Assembly (NCBI GenBank): GCA_905234235.1 | Contig: CAJOHN010000011.1 | Location: 1 to 64,000 of the forward strand | Reading direction: 5' to 3' | DNA from: an uncultured Selenomonadaceae bacterium | Lineage (GTDB): Bacteria; Bacillota; Negativicutes; Selenomonadales; Selenomonadaceae | Length of the DNA: 64,000 bases | In this document: positions 57,060 to 64,000 of the stretch, one piece after another | Numbering within the stretch: position 1 is the stretch's first letter | Layout of the letters: every line of letters starts with the position of its first letter | The notes under the pieces: generated by a model | Databases searched by the model: none | Told to the model about the DNA's origin: nothing | The model's input: only the letters and a program-made list of their open reading frames with translations | Translations under genes and position numbers: made by a program

Positions 57060-57087
57060 TGAATCAATCCTTCAAATGTTTTTACCG

Positions 57088-57116
57088 ATTTTAATTGACT
57101 TTAGGCGGCGCGTCAA
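57088..57116 (-). promoter_or_regulatory. Predicted promoter of mutS2
   Basis: On the minus strand TTGACG (57111-57116) is 17 bp from TAAAAT (57088-57093). It overlaps the glycosyltransferase promoter. Confidence 0.65.
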
Positions 57117-57123
57117 ATATATT
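57095..57123 (+). promoter_or_regulatory. Predicted promoter of the glycosyltransferase operon
   Basis: TTGACT (57095-57100) is 17 bp from TATATT (57118-57123), 21 bp before the start codon. Confidence 0.65.
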
Positions 57124-57143
57124 GTTTATCGGAAGGCGATTTT

Positions 57144-58133
57144 ATGGACAGAATTACAATCATCGTGCCCTGCTACAACGAGGAGGAAGTTATCGAGCTG
57201 TTTTATCCGGCGGTGCAAGTTTGCGTTGAAAAAATTCCCAACAGCGAGTTCAATTATATTTTCGTAGATGACGGCAGTCGCGACAACACTTTGAATAAAC
57301 TCCGCGAACTTTCCGCGAATCATGACGACGTTAGTTACATCAGCTTATCGCGGAATTTTGGTAAGGAAGCGGCGATGATGGCGGGCATTGATTTTGCTGA
57401 CGGCGACGCGGTGATAATTATGGACGCCGACCTCCAACACCCGCCCGATAAAATTCCGGAGATGATTAGTTACTGGCGCGCGGGCTTTGATGATGTTTGC
57501 GGCAAACGTATCGACCGCGCAGGTGAAACTTTTCTCAAGCGCAGTTGTGCGAATATTTTTTATGCGGTTATGAAGAAATTCAGCACGTCTTACGAAATGC
57601 AACGCGACGTTGGCGATTTCAGATTGCTTGACAGGCGTTGTATCGAGGCGTTAAAACTTATGCGCGAGAATCAGCGATTTACTAAAGGTTTATTCACGTG
57701 GGTTGGCTATCGTAAAAAAGAAATACCGTTTGAAGTCCGCCCGCGAGCCGCAGGAACTACGACGTGGAATTATTTTGCGCTGTTCAACTTGGCGATGAAA
57801 GGCATGACATCATTCACGACCGCGCCGCTGAGATTGATGACGTTTCTTGGAATGATAATTTCTTTTGGCGCGATGCTGTACATGTTTTTTGTATTGGCGA
57901 TGGCGATTTTATACGGCGACCCTGTTGCGGGCTACCCGACGCTGATGACGGTAATGTTATTTCTCGGCGGGATACAAATTTTATCGCTGGGGATAATCGG
58001 CGAGTATTTGGGGCAAATTTTCCACGAGAGCAAACGCCGCCCGATTTATTTAGTTGATGAGATTGACGGCAAGCGCATGATGTATGCGTCGCGATTTGTG
58101 CCGACGGAGCGCAATGCAAAGTTTAGGGAGTGA
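57144..58133 (+). CDS. Family 2 glycosyltransferase (dolichyl-phosphate mannosyltransferase-like)
   Basis: A 329-residue GT2 enzyme with two C-terminal membrane helices. The catalytic domain shows IIVPCYNEEEVIELF, FVDDGSRDNT, SRNFGKEAAMMAGIDFA, MDADLQHPPDKIPEM, and DFRLLDRR; helices lie at about 235-255 and 265-290. This is the layout of undecaprenyl-phosphate sugar synthases such as CsbB and GtrB, which load a sugar on the lipid carrier for wall or LPS modification. ATG 57144 follows GGAAGGCG. The stop overlaps the next start by four bases. Confidence 0.92.
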   Translation: MDRITIIVPCYNEEEVIELFYPAVQVCVEKIPNSEFNYIFVDDGSRDNTLNKLRELSANHDDVSYISLSRNFGKEAAMMAGIDFADGDAVIIMDADLQHPPDKIPEMISYWRAGFDDVCGKRIDRAGETFLKRSCANIFYAVMKKFSTSYEMQRDVGDFRLLDRRCIEALKLMRENQRFTKGLFTWVGYRKKEIPFEVRPRAAGTTTWNYFALFNLAMKGMTSFTTAPLRLMTFLGMIISFGAMLYMFFVLAMAILYGDPVAGYPTLMTVMLFLGGIQILSLGIIGEYLGQIFHESKRRPIYLVDEIDGKRMMYASRFVPTERNAKFRE

Positions 58134-59374
58134 TAAAAATTTTTACGGAACGATTGCTTGACTTAAAAAAAACTGTACTCGCTGAAGTCGCGGAGAATTT
58201 TAAACGTGTCGAAGAAATTTCTGAGTGCAATACGTTAAAAGTTTTGGACGCGATGCGGCGGCTTAAAATTTCTGATGTGCATTTCAAAACGTCAACGGGC
58301 TATGCATACGGAGATATTGGGCGCGAGAAATTGGACGAACTTTTTGCCGAGATTTTCTGCGCGGAGGCGGCGTTGGTTCGGACGCAATTTGTATCGGGCA
58401 CACACGCATTGGCGACGGCGTTATTTGGAATACTTCGCCCCGATGATGAATTGGTTTCGTTGACGGGCGCGCCTTACGACACATTGCAGACGGTTATCGG
58501 GCACGCGCACGCCGCTAAAGGTTCGCTTAAAGAGTTTGGAATTTCTTACCGCGAGTTGCCGCTGATTAATGGCAAAGTCGACGTTGCCGCGATTAAAAAT
58601 TTCATCACGCCCAAAACTAAAATGGCATTGATTCAACGTTCGCGGGGATATTCAATGCGCGACCCGCTTACAACTTTTGACATTGAAAAAATCTGCGCGG
58701 CGGTTAAGGCGGCTAATCCTGCTTGCGTGACGTTCGTTGATAATTGTTACGGCGAATTTGTCGAGACGCGAGAGCCTATTGAAGTCGGCGCGGATTTGGC
58801 GGCGGGCAGTTTGATAAAAAATATTGGCGGCGGCTTGGCTCCGACGGGCGGCTATATCGTCGGCAAAAAAGATTTGATTGAATTGGCGTCGTATCGATTG
58901 ACGGCACCGGGCATGGGCAACGAATTAGGCGCGAGTTTGGGGACACCACGACTTTTGTATCAAGGATTATTCATGGCTCCGCACGTGACCGCGCAGGCGT
59001 TGAAGGGCGCGATATTTGCGGCGGGGATTTTTTCAAAGCTCGGCTATCAAACTCGACCGTTGCCCGAAGAAATACGCGGCGATATAATTCAAGCGGTTGA
59101 GTTACGTTCGGCGGAGCGGCTGATAAAATTCTGTCAAGCGATACAAAAATTTTCGCCGGTAGATTCATTTGCCATTCCTGAGGCGTGGGACATGCCGGGC
59201 TACGAGGACAAAGTTATCATGGCGGCTGGGACGTTTGTACAAGGCGCGTCGATTGAACTGTCGGCGGACGCCCCGTTGCGCGAACCTTACACGGTTTATT
59301 TGCAAGGCGGCTTGACGTTTGAACACGCGATGATTGGAATTTTAGGCGCGGCGCAGGAGTTGGAAAATTTGTGA
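58130..59374 (+). CDS. Methionine gamma-lyase family protein (aluminium-resistance type)
   Basis: A 414-residue PLP enzyme of the Met_gamma_lyase (YnbB) family. It has STGYAYGDIGR, VRTQFVSGTHALATALFGIL, SLTGAPYDTLQ, the aspartate in VDNCYGEFVE and the PLP-lysine region SLIKNIGGGLAP. The family cleaves sulfur amino acids or cystathionine-like compounds; the exact reaction is not established here. The start is given as GTG 58130, overlapping the glycosyltransferase stop (GTGA), but the AGGGAG directly touches it, so a start a few codons later is possible. The stop overlaps the next gene. Confidence 0.88.
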   Translation: MIKIFTERLLDLKKTVLAEVAENFKRVEEISECNTLKVLDAMRRLKISDVHFKTSTGYAYGDIGREKLDELFAEIFCAEAALVRTQFVSGTHALATALFGILRPDDELVSLTGAPYDTLQTVIGHAHAAKGSLKEFGISYRELPLINGKVDVAAIKNFITPKTKMALIQRSRGYSMRDPLTTFDIEKICAAVKAANPACVTFVDNCYGEFVETREPIEVGADLAAGSLIKNIGGGLAPTGGYIVGKKDLIELASYRLTAPGMGNELGASLGTPRLLYQGLFMAPHVTAQALKGAIFAAGIFSKLGYQTRPLPEEIRGDIIQAVELRSAERLIKFCQAIQKFSPVDSFAIPEAWDMPGYEDKVIMAAGTFVQGASIELSADAPLREPYTVYLQGGLTFEHAMIGILGAAQELENL

Positions 59375-60063
59375 CGGAATTTCATTTCGCGGGAATTGGG
59401 ACGCTGATTAACGTCGTTGGGATTTTTATTGGCGGGCTGATTGGATTATTCGGCGGGAAATTTTTAACTGCGAAGATTCAAAAGACATTACAAGACGCCT
59501 GCGCATTGGCGGTAATTTTTCTTGGCGTCGACGGTGCGCTGAAAAATTTGGACACGATGCTTTTAATCGCGAGTTTGATTGGCGGCGGGCTTATCGGAGA
59601 AATCATTGACATTGACGGCAAGTTTGAACGGTTTGGAATTTGGCTCCGTAATCGTTCGGGCAATGACGGCGATACTAAATTTGTTGATGCGTTTGTGACG
59701 GCGTCGCTGACTGTTTGCATTGGTGCGATGGCGGTTATCGGCGCGATTAACGACAGACTTTTGAACGACGCCACGATTTTAATTGCCAAAGCCGCGCTTG
59801 ACTCGATTATAATTTTGGTGATGACGGCGAGTCTCGGCAAGGGCTGTATATTTTCTTGCGTGAGCGTCGGGATTTTTCAAGGCGCGATAACTTTCTGCGC
59901 GGGTTTTCTCGAACCGTTTATGACGGAAATTGCGCTGGCTAATCTGTCGAGCATAGGGAAAATTTTAATTTTTGCCGTCGGAGTTAATTTGCTTTTACCG
60001 AGTAAAAAAATTTCCGTCGCGAATTTTTTGCCCGCGCTGATTATCGCTTGTTTATGGAGGTAA
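59371..60063 (+). CDS. DUF554 family membrane protein (YqgA-like)
   Basis: A 230-residue protein with six or seven membrane segments, including GTLINVVGIFIGGLIGLFGG at the start, AVIFLGVDGAL, LTVCIGAMAVIGAINDRL and a late KILIFAVGVNLLLP. The pattern matches DUF554, which is of unknown function, perhaps a transporter. GTG 59371 overlaps the previous stop (GTGA). It is the third of four tightly linked genes. Confidence 0.88.
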   Translation: MTEFHFAGIGTLINVVGIFIGGLIGLFGGKFLTAKIQKTLQDACALAVIFLGVDGALKNLDTMLLIASLIGGGLIGEIIDIDGKFERFGIWLRNRSGNDGDTKFVDAFVTASLTVCIGAMAVIGAINDRLLNDATILIAKAALDSIIILVMTASLGKGCIFSCVSVGIFQGAITFCAGFLEPFMTEIALANLSSIGKILIFAVGVNLLLPSKKISVANFLPALIIACLWR

Positions 60064-60067
60064 TGAC

Positions 60068-60517
60068 ATGACAAAAATAATTTTCGTTTGCTTCGGGAAT
60101 ATTTGCCGTTCGCCGATGGCGGAGTTTGTTATGAAACATTTAGTCGCCCGCGCAGGTTTGGAGAAAAATTTTCTGATTGAATCGGCAGGCTGTCACGCCG
60201 CAGTTGGGACGCCGTTATCAGAGGGCACGGCTCGCGAACTTAAGAAAAATAATGTACCGTTCACGCGCCGCACGTCCAAACTTTTGACGGCTGAAGATTA
60301 TTCGCGTTTCGATTATCTTATTGGGCTTGACCGCTCTAACGTCCGCGATATGAAGGATATTTGCGGCGGCGACCCCGATAAAAAAATTTTCCTAATGATG
60401 GATTTTGCGGGCGAACATCGCGACGTTGACGACCCTTACTACACCGACGATTACGCCGCCAGTTACCGAGATATTTTGATTGGTTGTAAGGCTTTGCTTG
60501 CTATTGCCGAGAAATAA
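60068..60517 (+). CDS. Low-molecular-weight protein-tyrosine phosphatase
   Basis: A 149-residue phosphatase with the P-loop C8-FGNIC-R14-S (VCFGNICRSPMAEF) and the general acid in DVDDPYYTD. Such enzymes often control bacterial tyrosine kinases in capsule and polysaccharide export, which fits the glycosyltransferase at the head of the operon, but an arginine-phosphatase role is also known in the family. ATG 60068 follows GGAGG. The stop codon is directly adjacent to the convergent radA stop, leaving no room for a terminator. Confidence 0.93.
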   Translation: MTKIIFVCFGNICRSPMAEFVMKHLVARAGLEKNFLIESAGCHAAVGTPLSEGTARELKKNNVPFTRRTSKLLTAEDYSRFDYLIGLDRSNVRDMKDICGGDPDKKIFLMMDFAGEHRDVDDPYYTDDYAASYRDILIGCKALLAIAEK

Positions 60518-61879
60518 TTATGTGCGCGGCATAGAAATTTTAAGAGCATCGCGGAGATTTTCAGCGGGCAAAAGATTTACTGTAGATAACTTTGAAAGCT
60601 CTGCGAAATTTTTTTTAGGCAGGATAATATTCGTGAAGCCCATGCGAATTGATTCTTCGACGCGCTGGCGAGCTTTGCTGACGGCTCTGACTTCGCCGCT
60701 CAATCCGACTTCGCCGAAGATAACGCATTGCGGCAAAAGTTTTCTGTTCGCGAAACTCGACGCCAAAGCAATCGCAATCGGTAAATCAGTCGCGGGCTCA
60801 TCAATTTTAATCCCGCCCGCCGTCTTAACATAAACGTCGCAAGCTCCAATGCTAAGGTGCAATCTTTTTTCCAACACCGCCAGCAAAAGTTGAATCCGTT
60901 TGATGTCGACGGCGTCTGAAGTTCTGCGCGGCGGCATGAAGGGCGTTGGCGCAACGAGGGCTTGAACTTCGACGAGAAGCGGGCGCGTCCCCTCGACAGT
61001 CGGAACAATCACGCTACCAATATCATCAGCGCGTTCCGGTAAAAATAACTTCGAGGCGTCGGGCACATCTTCCAAACCCGTGTCGCGCATTTCAAACAAG
61101 CCAATTTCGCTCGTCGCGCCGAATCTATTTTTTATCGCCCGTAAAACTCGGAAGTCGGCATTGCGTTCGCCCTCGAAAAATAAAACCGTGTCGACGATAT
61201 GCTCAAGAACTCTCGGACCGGCGAGGCTCCCGTCTTTAGTAACGTGCCCGATAACAAACGTCGTGACGCCCAAACTTTTTGACATCCGCATTAAACCCGC
61301 TGAACATTCGCGCACTTGCGACACAGAGCCCGGCGCACTTTCAATTTCGGTTTTGTAAATGGTTTGGATTGAATCGACGATTAAAAGTTCGGGCTGAAGT
61401 TTCTCGACGTGGTATTTGATTCGTTCAAAATTATTTTCCGCGCAGATAAAAAGTTCATCGGCGAGCGCGTTCAAACGTTCGGCACGCATTCTTATCTGCC
61501 GCGAACTTTCCTCGCCCGTCACGTACAAAACTTTTTTCCCGCCGCGAGCAACGTTAGCACAAACCGCCAGTGTTAAACTCGACTTGCCGACGCCCGGATC
61601 TCCCGCGATTAAAATTATCGAGCCCGGTATCAAGCCGCCGCCTAAAACTCTATCCAATTCGCCCGAACCCGTCATGAAACGCGGCAACTCTTCCATATCG
61701 ACTTCGGCAATCCTGCGCGGAATTTCAAAGTTCGTCAGCGCGTGAGGATTTTTTATATCGTCAGCAATTTCTTCCTCAACGAGCGTATTCCAATTACCGC
61801 ACGCGGGGCATTTGCCGAGCCACTTAACCGACTCCGCTCCGCATTCTTGACAAACATATTTAACTTTTTTCTTAGCCAT
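60518..61879 (-). CDS. radA: DNA repair protein RadA
   Basis: RadA drives branch migration in recombination. The 453-residue protein has the N-terminal zinc finger CQECG...CPACG, Walker A GDPGVGKSSL, the RadA signature KNRFG and the Lon-type C-terminal domain with GGIKIDEPATDLPIAIALASS. Start ATG 61877-61879 has GGAGG upstream. It is monocistronic in this window and lies tail to tail with the phosphatase gene. Confidence 0.97.
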   Translation of the reverse strand: MAKKKVKYVCQECGAESVKWLGKCPACGNWNTLVEEEIADDIKNPHALTNFEIPRRIAEVDMEELPRFMTGSGELDRVLGGGLIPGSIILIAGDPGVGKSSLTLAVCANVARGGKKVLYVTGEESSRQIRMRAERLNALADELFICAENNFERIKYHVEKLQPELLIVDSIQTIYKTEIESAPGSVSQVRECSAGLMRMSKSLGVTTFVIGHVTKDGSLAGPRVLEHIVDTVLFFEGERNADFRVLRAIKNRFGATSEIGLFEMRDTGLEDVPDASKLFLPERADDIGSVIVPTVEGTRPLLVEVQALVAPTPFMPPRRTSDAVDIKRIQLLLAVLEKRLHLSIGACDVYVKTAGGIKIDEPATDLPIAIALASSFANRKLLPQCVIFGEVGLSGEVRAVSKARQRVEESIRMGFTNIILPKKNFAELSKLSTVNLLPAENLRDALKISMPRT

Positions 61880-61904
61880 AAAGTTTCAACCTCCGAAAAT
61901 TTTT

Positions 61905-61933
61905 TTGCGTAAAGTTTTTTTGTTTTGTATAAT
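61905..61933 (+). promoter_or_regulatory. Predicted promoter of the cobD-like gene
   Basis: TTGCGT (61905-61910) is 17 bp from a perfect TATAAT (61928-61933), 29 bp before the start codon. No cobalamin riboswitch fits in the 83-bp gap. Confidence 0.6.
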
Positions 61934-61962
61934 GGCGGGAAAATCGGCGGGAGTGAAAATTT

Positions 61963-62973
61963 TTGGAACGCTACGAACACGGCGGGCAAATTTACGATTC
62001 GGCGGGCAATGCGGGCGATTGGCTTGACTTCAGCGCGAATATCAATCCGCTTGGCTTATCGGAAAAAATTTTGCGGACGCTTACTGAAAATCTGCGCGGC
62101 GTCGTGAATTACCCCGACCCTAATGCCGCTGAACTTAAACGCGCCATTTCAAATCGTTACGACGTGCCCGAAAATAATTTGGTTTTACTCAACGGCGCGG
62201 CGGAATTTTTTTATCTGTATTTTAACGCGACGCGTCCAAAGCGTGTGATAATTCCGGTTCCGAGTTTCAGCGAATACGAACGAGCGGCGAGAGCGGCTTG
62301 TTGCGACGTTGAATTTTTTATCACAAAGCCGGAAGAAAATTTTTCATTGGATGTTGAAAAGCTCCGCGCAGATTGTGTGATACTTGGTCGCCCTAATAAT
62401 CCGACGGGCAATTTAATTTCGTTGGAAAAAATTTTACAGCTAGCCGAAGTCGCAAGCGTTGTGGTTGACGAATCTTTTATCGATTTTATTAACGTTGAAT
62501 CGGCTAGAAAATTTATCTCGGAAAAAATTTCTGTGGTGCAGTCGTTGACAAAAATTTTCGCGATACCGGGCTTGAGGCTCGGCTTTGCAGTCGTCGAAGG
62601 AAATTTGGCTCGGCGATTAAATTTATCAAAGGACGTTTGGAATGTAAATTTCTTAGCACAAAAAGCGGGCGTCGCGGCGTTATCCGATGAAGATTTTTTA
62701 CGGCGAACACGCGCTTGGCTCGCAACCGAGAAAAAATTTTTTATCGAACGGCTGGGCAATCTGCGCGGAGTAAAAATTTTCCAACCGTCGGCGAACTTTA
62801 TTCTGTTCAAACACGAACGCGCCGAAGAAATTTTGGATTCATTACGCCGAGAAAAAATTTTGCTGAGGAGTTGCGCGAACTTTGCGGGGCTTGATAAATT
62901 TTATCTGCGTTCGGCGATTAAATCACGAGAGGAGAATCTGCGCCTGTTCAATGCTCTGGAAAAAATTTTTTAA
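61963..62973 (+). CDS. cobD: Threonine-phosphate decarboxylase-like aminotransferase (CobD/HisC family)
   Basis: A 336-residue class I PLP enzyme. It opens with HGGQIYDSAG and LDFSANINPLGLS, a beginning typical of CobD, which makes aminopropanol phosphate for cobalamin. It has NYPDPNAAELK, GRPNNPTGN and the PLP lysine in SLTKIFAIPGLRLGF. CobD and histidinol-phosphate aminotransferase look alike; the N-terminus favours CobD. No other cobalamin gene is in view. TTG 61963 follows GGGAG by 9 nt. The downstream cation-efflux gene begins inside its last codons. Confidence 0.8.
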   Translation: MERYEHGGQIYDSAGNAGDWLDFSANINPLGLSEKILRTLTENLRGVVNYPDPNAAELKRAISNRYDVPENNLVLLNGAAEFFYLYFNATRPKRVIIPVPSFSEYERAARAACCDVEFFITKPEENFSLDVEKLRADCVILGRPNNPTGNLISLEKILQLAEVASVVVDESFIDFINVESARKFISEKISVVQSLTKIFAIPGLRLGFAVVEGNLARRLNLSKDVWNVNFLAQKAGVAALSDEDFLRRTRAWLATEKKFFIERLGNLRGVKIFQPSANFILFKHERAEEILDSLRREKILLRSCANFAGLDKFYLRSAIKSREENLRLFNALEKIF

Positions 62974-64000
62974 CTTATCGACGCGCGAGGGCTACGGTCA
63001 ATTCGTGAGCGTCGCGGGCATTTGCGTAAACATTTTACTGAGCGTCGTCAAGCTGATTATCGGGCTTTTGAGCGGCGCGATTTCGATTATCGCCGATGCC
63101 TTCAACAATCTTTCCGACGCTGGGACTTCCGCAGTAATGTTGGCGGGATTTAGGATAGCCGCGAAGCCTGCCGATGAAGAACATCCATTTGGGCACGGGC
63201 GCGCGGAATATCTAGCGGGATTGTTCATAGCGGCGGCGATGATTTTAGTTGGCGGCGAGCTCCTTCACTCTTCCGTAAAAAAAATGATCGAACCCGAAGC
63301 TTTGAACGTCGACGGAATAACTTTGCTTGTGCTGAGTTTATCGGTTGCGGCGAAATTTTTCTTGGGAATATTTTATCGACATGCGGCGCGAAAAATAAAT
63401 TCGGCGGCGATAGCAACGGCGGCTCTCGATAGTTTTACTGACTGCCTCGCGACGGGTGTTGTGATTATTTCCGTCGTCACGTGGATAAATTTTGGCGTGA
63501 ACATTGACGGCGGCGCGGGAATTTTTATTGCGGCGTTTATACTGCGCGGCGGTTTGACTTCGTTAAAAGAAATTTTAAATCCTCTGCTTGGCGACAGAGC
63601 GAGCCCCGAACTTATTGACGGCATAAAAAAAATTGTCACGAACACGCCCGAAGTTTTAGGCGTCCATGACTTGATTGTCCACAGTTACGGCGCGAACAGA
63701 ATTTTTGTTTCGATGCACGTTGAAATGCCCGCGACCTTGAAACTTTTGGCGGCGCATGAAATTGTTGACCGCCTCGAAAAGAAACTTCAATCGACGTTTC
63801 AAATTTCAGTGACGTTGCACATTGATCCCGTCGTCATTGGCGATAAGGCTTTTGATGAGCACAAGGAGCTTGCCGAAAAAATTTTGTACGATATTGATTC
63901 GCGATTGTCGTTGCATGATTTTAGAATTGTGCCGTACAAGACGGGCAGGAAGTTAATTTTCGACGTGGCAGTCCCTTGGAATTTTTTAATGAACGACCGC
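62951..64000 (+). CDS. Cation diffusion facilitator family transporter (truncated by right edge)
   Basis: The frame is open from ATG 62951 to the window end (350 codons, no stop). It has a first helix after EGYGQFVSVAG, the metal-site helix ADAFNNLSDAGTS, HPFGHGRAEYLAGL, the second site AALDSFTDCLAT, and a cytoplasmic domain with VHDLIVHSYG and VTLHIDP. Family members export divalent cations such as zinc, iron or manganese; the HNLSD histidine is an asparagine here, a form seen in manganese-type members. No good ribosome site precedes the ATG (GAGAGGAG lies 16 nt away), and it overlaps the upstream gene by 23 bp. Confidence 0.88.
   Translation, partial: MLWKKFFNLSTREGYGQFVSVAGICVNILLSVVKLIIGLLSGAISIIADAFNNLSDAGTSAVMLAGFRIAAKPADEEHPFGHGRAEYLAGLFIAAAMILVGGELLHSSVKKMIEPEALNVDGITLLVLSLSVAAKFFLGIFYRHAARKINSAAIATAALDSFTDCLATGVVIISVVTWINFGVNIDGGAGIFIAAFILRGGLTSLKEILNPLLGDRASPELIDGIKKIVTNTPEVLGVHDLIVHSYGANRIFVSMHVEMPATLKLLAAHEIVDRLEKKLQSTFQISVTLHIDPVVIGDKAFDEHKELAEKILYDIDSRLSLHDFRIVPYKTGRKLIFDVAVPWNFLMNDR

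Noticed and set aside
62211-62810. 199-codon minus-strand frame opposite the cobD-like gene
   Set aside because: It is antisense to a clear PLP enzyme and has no supporting site.

Overview
This window looks like chromosome of an anaerobic bacterium of the Firmicutes, most probably a Negativicute (Selenomonas/Acidaminococcus/Phascolarctobacterium type). The evidence is a PASTA-domain Ser/Thr kinase next to its PP2C phosphatase and rsgA, strong Shine-Dalgarno sites with many TTG starts, a giant 2-hydroxyacyl-CoA dehydratase activase-like protein, a fused TRAP permease and a RpoB N-terminus of the Negativicute kind. Gene density is high, with 46 protein genes, two tRNAs, no rRNA, no CRISPR array and no insertion sequence. 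Most of it is housekeeping; accessory material appears in patches.

Layout. 1-285: start of a MmeI-like restriction-modification protein running off the left edge. 297-4892: mfd and, divergently, the Ser/Thr transporter sstT. 5108-5851: a free-standing NUMOD4-HNH endonuclease. 5844-10037: the activase-like protein. 10104-12414: a TadG-like surface protein with a broken N-terminus. 12481-15845: a minus-strand run of an orphan solute-binding protein, rimO, cinA C-terminal domain and a secreted unknown. 15973-17217: fabF. 17283-25396: rpoB-rpoC, detached from their usual ribosomal-protein neighbours, followed by tRNA-Arg. 25762-33542: a seven-gene minus-strand operon (alpha/beta hydrolase, pth, radical SAM, AAA ATPase, proS, thiD, nadE). 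33582-33820: a palindromic element and tRNA-Pro. 33879-37194: response regulator, sensor-less histidine kinase, ThrE exporter and an unknown. 37336-43623: PHP phosphatase, a HydF-like GTPase domain, a secreted unknown, metA and a second, intact TadG-like giant. 43757-48838: prpC, a 32-residue ORF, prkC, rsgA and a FRG-domain protein. 48885-57059: 5'-nucleotidase, mnmG, and a mutS2-TRAP permease-membrane protein run. 57144-64000: glycosyltransferase, methionine gamma-lyase-like enzyme, DUF554, low-molecular-weight phosphatase, radA, cobD-like aminotransferase and a truncated cation-efflux gene.

How the parts fit. Core information processing (RNA polymerase, Mfd, MutS2, RadA, MnmG, RimO, RsgA, Pth, ProS) dominates. 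Metabolic genes cover NAD, thiamine, methionine, cobalamin and fatty acids. The signalling modules are the prpC/prkC pair and a two-component pair. Several proteins carry changes at conserved catalytic positions (NadE glutaminase Cys, PrkC HRD arginine, Pth asparagine), and two carry truncations (histidine kinase, HydF-like GTPase).

The most unusual signal is not a gene. The octamer CTGCGCGG and its complement occur at least 62 times in 64 kb, in several reading frames and between genes, against about two expected by chance. It is absent from long stretches such as rpoC, the HNH gene and the intact TadG-like gene. Other candidates are the pair of giant TadG-like paralogues, the palindromic cluster near tRNA-Pro and the FRG protein behind rsgA.
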